NCBI GenBank assembly: GCA_903896015.1
Contig: CAITWF010000075.1
Coordinates: 1-56,137, forward strand
DNA from: an uncultured Opitutia bacterium
Lineage (GTDB): Bacteria; Verrucomicrobiota; Verrucomicrobiia; Opitutales; Opitutaceae
DNA: 56,137 nucleotides
Direction of reading: 5' to 3'
Part shown: positions 54,513 through 56,137 of the stretch, piece after piece
How positions within the stretch are numbered: the stretch's first letter is position 1
Layout: each line of letters begins with the position of its first letter
Translations under genes and position numbers: made by a program
Notes under the pieces: model-generated
Databases searched by the model: none
Told to the model about the DNA's origin: nothing
What the model saw: the letters and a program-made list of their open reading frames with translations, nothing else

Positions 54513-55232
54513 ATGACTCCGCCAAAGCCGGGGCCGGTTGTCGTTCTGGTGGTGGATGACGACCCGCTTTCGCGCTTGGTGACGGGGCAGGCCTTGGTCG
54601 CGCAGAATTTTTCCACGTTGGAGGTGGGCGGCGGTGAGGAGGCGATGCGGCAACTGGCCGCCGGCGGCGTCGACCTCGTGGCGCTGGATTTGCAGATGCC
54701 GGGGTTGAGCGGATTCGACGTTATTCGCCGCATGCGCGCCGGCGGCCTGACTCAGCCGGTGATCGTGATTACGACGTCGGATGACACGGCGAGTTTGGAA
54801 CGCGCGTTCGAGTTGGGCGCGGACGACTGGGTGACGAAGCCGGTGGAGCCGCGCCGGCTCGTCGCGCGCGTGAAGGCGCTATTGCGGCGGCGAGCGCAGC
54901 CCGGCGCAAACCAGATTCTGCAGTTGGGCGAGACTCGGATCGATTTTGCGGCGAAGACGGCGGAGCGGGCAGGCGCCCCAGTGAATCTCACCCGCACCGA
55001 GCTCGCGCTCTTGAAATTGCTCGCCGAAAACTCCGGTCGCGTGGTCTCGCGCGATGAGTTGCTAAAGTCGGTCTGGGGTTTCTCCGATTCAGTGGAGACG
55101 CGCACCCTTGAGACGACAATCTGGCGATTGCGGAAAAAAATCGGCGACGATGGCGCCGCGCCGTGCTGGATTATCAACCGGTCCGGAATCGGCTACGAGT
55201 TGCGGGCGGACGGGGCGGGCAGTCCGGAATGA
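54513..55232 (+). CDS. OmpR/PhoB-type response regulator
   Basis: A 239-residue two-component regulator. The receiver domain (about 10-125) holds the acidic pair Asp15/Asp16, phospho-acceptor Asp59 (VALDLQMPG), the Thr/Ser in VITTSDD and the Lys in WVTKP. The C-terminal winged helix (about 140-235) has NLTRTELALLKLLAENSG, RDELLKSVWG and ETTIWRLRKKIG. The ATG at 54513 is preferred; an upstream in-frame GTG at 54474 adds 13 unconserved residues. No histidine kinase is adjacent in the window. It is convergent with the chemotaxis-receptor fragment, with the two stops directly abutting. Confidence 0.93.
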   Translation: MTPPKPGPVVVLVVDDDPLSRLVTGQALVAQNFSTLEVGGGEEAMRQLAAGGVDLVALDLQMPGLSGFDVIRRMRAGGLTQPVIVITTSDDTASLERAFELGADDWVTKPVEPRRLVARVKALLRRRAQPGANQILQLGETRIDFAAKTAERAGAPVNLTRTELALLKLLAENSGRVVSRDELLKSVWGFSDSVETRTLETTIWRLRKKIGDDGAAPCWIINRSGIGYELRADGAGSPE

Positions 55233-56069
55233 TCAGCGGATGGCAAGAGCCGGGGCTTCCGCCGCTACCGCGCGGCGTTTTTTCTGGCCGGCAGCGTTGG
55301 CGGCAGCGGCGCCTGGTGCCCAAGCCGGCAGGCGCGCACCATGGCGCCGCTCAATCACGTCGACGAGGGCGAGCGCTGCGGCGTCAAGTTGTAAGGCGCG
55401 GGTATTAAGTTCTTCGGCGGAGGCGGCGGCCTCCTCGGAGGTGGCGGCGTTCTTTTGCGTGGTCCGATCGAGTTCGCTGACGGCGTTGTTCACTTGGGCG
55501 AGGCCGGCGCTTTGTTCCGCGGTCGCAGTGGTGATTTGCGTAATCAGCGTGTTGACCTCCTGAGCCTTGCTCGTGATGTCGGCGAAGCCGATGGTGACTT
55601 TTTGGGTGATCGCCGCCCCGTCGCGGCTCTTGGTGATGCACGCATCAATTCGCTCGGCGGTTTCACGCGCCGCGCCGGTGGCACGTTGGGCCAGCGAGCG
55701 GACTTCCTCGGCGACGACGGCGAACCCGGCTCCGGCTTCGCCTGCGCGCGCGGCTTCGACCGCGGCGTTGAGTGCGAGAATGTTGGTCTGAAACGCGATC
55801 TCGTCGATCGCTTTGATGATTTTGGCGATGTTGTCGGAGGCGGCCTGTATTTCGCCCATGGCCTGGCTCATCGCGGCGATGTCGCGCGAGCCGGAGTCGG
55901 CGGAGCCCCGCATCGCGTCGGCGAGATCCTTGGTGCGGACGACACCGTCGGCCGTGGTCTTCGCCATGCTGGTGATCTCCTCGATCGTGGAACTGATCCT
56001 AAAGACGGCGGTTGAGCGGGACAAGAAATGCCGGATGTGATTGGCTGCCGGGCCGATGAATGAGAACAT
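55233..56069 (-). CDS. Methyl-accepting chemotaxis protein signalling domain, apparently 5' truncated
   Basis: A 278-residue frame. Residues about 27-245 form the antiparallel coiled-coil signalling domain, with the hairpin tip [21 protein letters not shown] (split here at 91-111) and [16 protein letters not shown] that bind CheA and CheW. The domain starts abruptly at [14 protein letters not shown]; preceding residues ([18 protein letters not shown]) do not continue the helix, and no membrane or sensor domain is present. An in-frame stop (56085-56087) lies five codons before the ATG at 56069. The other two frames to the window edge are not receptor-like. It could be a decayed or fused receptor or a compact cytosolic one; the window ends here. 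Confidence 0.65.
   Translation of the reverse strand: MFSFIGPAANHIRHFLSRSTAVFRISSTIEEITSMAKTTADGVVRTKDLADAMRGSADSGSRDIAAMSQAMGEIQAASDNIAKIIKAIDEIAFQTNILALNAAVEAARAGEAGAGFAVVAEEVRSLAQRATGAARETAERIDACITKSRDGAAITQKVTIGFADITSKAQEVNTLITQITTATAEQSAGLAQVNNAVSELDRTTQKNAATSEEAAASAEELNTRALQLDAAALALVDVIERRHGARLPAWAPGAAAANAAGQKKRRAVAAEAPALAIR
55260..55283 (+). terminator. Terminator of the response regulator, inside the antisense receptor gene
   Basis: On the plus strand, CGCCGC pairs with GCGGCG around TACCGC and is followed by TTTTTT, 27 bases after the regulator stop. The same bases encode part of the receptor's basic C-terminal tail on the minus strand. Confidence 0.65.
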
Positions 56070-56137
56070 CGGCCGAGAAAGCGGTCACCCCGTGGGTGAG
56101 CCTGAAACGGCGCTGGTGCCCGTCGCCGGCGAAGAGG

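Noticed and set aside
1-56137. Mobile element or genomic island boundaries, tRNA or rRNA genes
   Set aside because: No transposase, integrase, att-like direct repeat, tRNA cloverleaf or rRNA sequence was recognised on either strand.

Overview
The window reads as high-GC chromosomal DNA from a member of the Verrucomicrobiota, most likely Opitutaceae-like. This is inferred from gene content and style: prepilins with the AFTL(V/I)E cleavage context common in PVC bacteria, very large Ig-repeat exported proteins, many starts without a Shine-Dalgarno sequence, and a bS22/AURKAIP1-type mini ribosomal protein. No rRNA, tRNA, CRISPR array, transposase or phage module was seen. Most genes are tightly packed, with many 4-base ATGA overlaps.

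Layout. 1-4321 (minus): a palindromic tandem repeat at the edge, then a three-gene minor-pseudopilin set (PilV-like, PilW-like and a very large PilX/GspK-like protein). 4635-11235 (plus): rpsT with terminator, an AddB-like/AddA-like recombination nuclease-helicase pair, a 33-residue bS22-like gene and its terminator. 11561-24507 (plus): pilM-pilN-pilO-pilP-like-pilQ, continuing into a 2695-residue exported protein built of a beta-propeller, twelve Ig-like repeats and a duplicated C-terminal module, then a strong terminator. 24600-27239 (plus): a polyprenyl diphosphate synthase, an ECF sigma factor and its membrane-anchored partner. 27272-34771: a YjbQ family gene; a minus-strand set of kdsD, a Gfo/Idh/MocA oxidoreductase and class I fumarase; then a plus-strand LysM protein, a class I/II aminotransferase and an exported alpha/beta hydrolase.

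34791-45088 is the most coherent metabolic region. A five-gene minus-strand series (preA, mmsA, hydA, an NCS1 permease and a class III aminotransferase) is divergent from a plus-strand series (beta-ureidopropionase-type amidohydrolase, small membrane protein, chromate-type transporter). Together they can encode uptake and reductive breakdown of uracil or thymine: base to dihydropyrimidine to N-carbamoyl-beta-alanine to beta-alanine to malonate semialdehyde to acetyl-CoA. The PreA lacks the C-terminal ferredoxin domain and no PreT partner is present, so its electron supply is unexplained. An exact 25-base repeat recurs in two spacers of this series.

45140-56137: an exported D-aminoacylase-like amidohydrolase, a stand-alone prepilin-like protein, an unrecognised exported protein whose start codon abuts an upstream terminator, an unusually long (1585-residue) pyruvate:ferredoxin oxidoreductase, an OmpR-type response regulator, and a chemotaxis-receptor signalling domain that appears to lack its normal 5' part.
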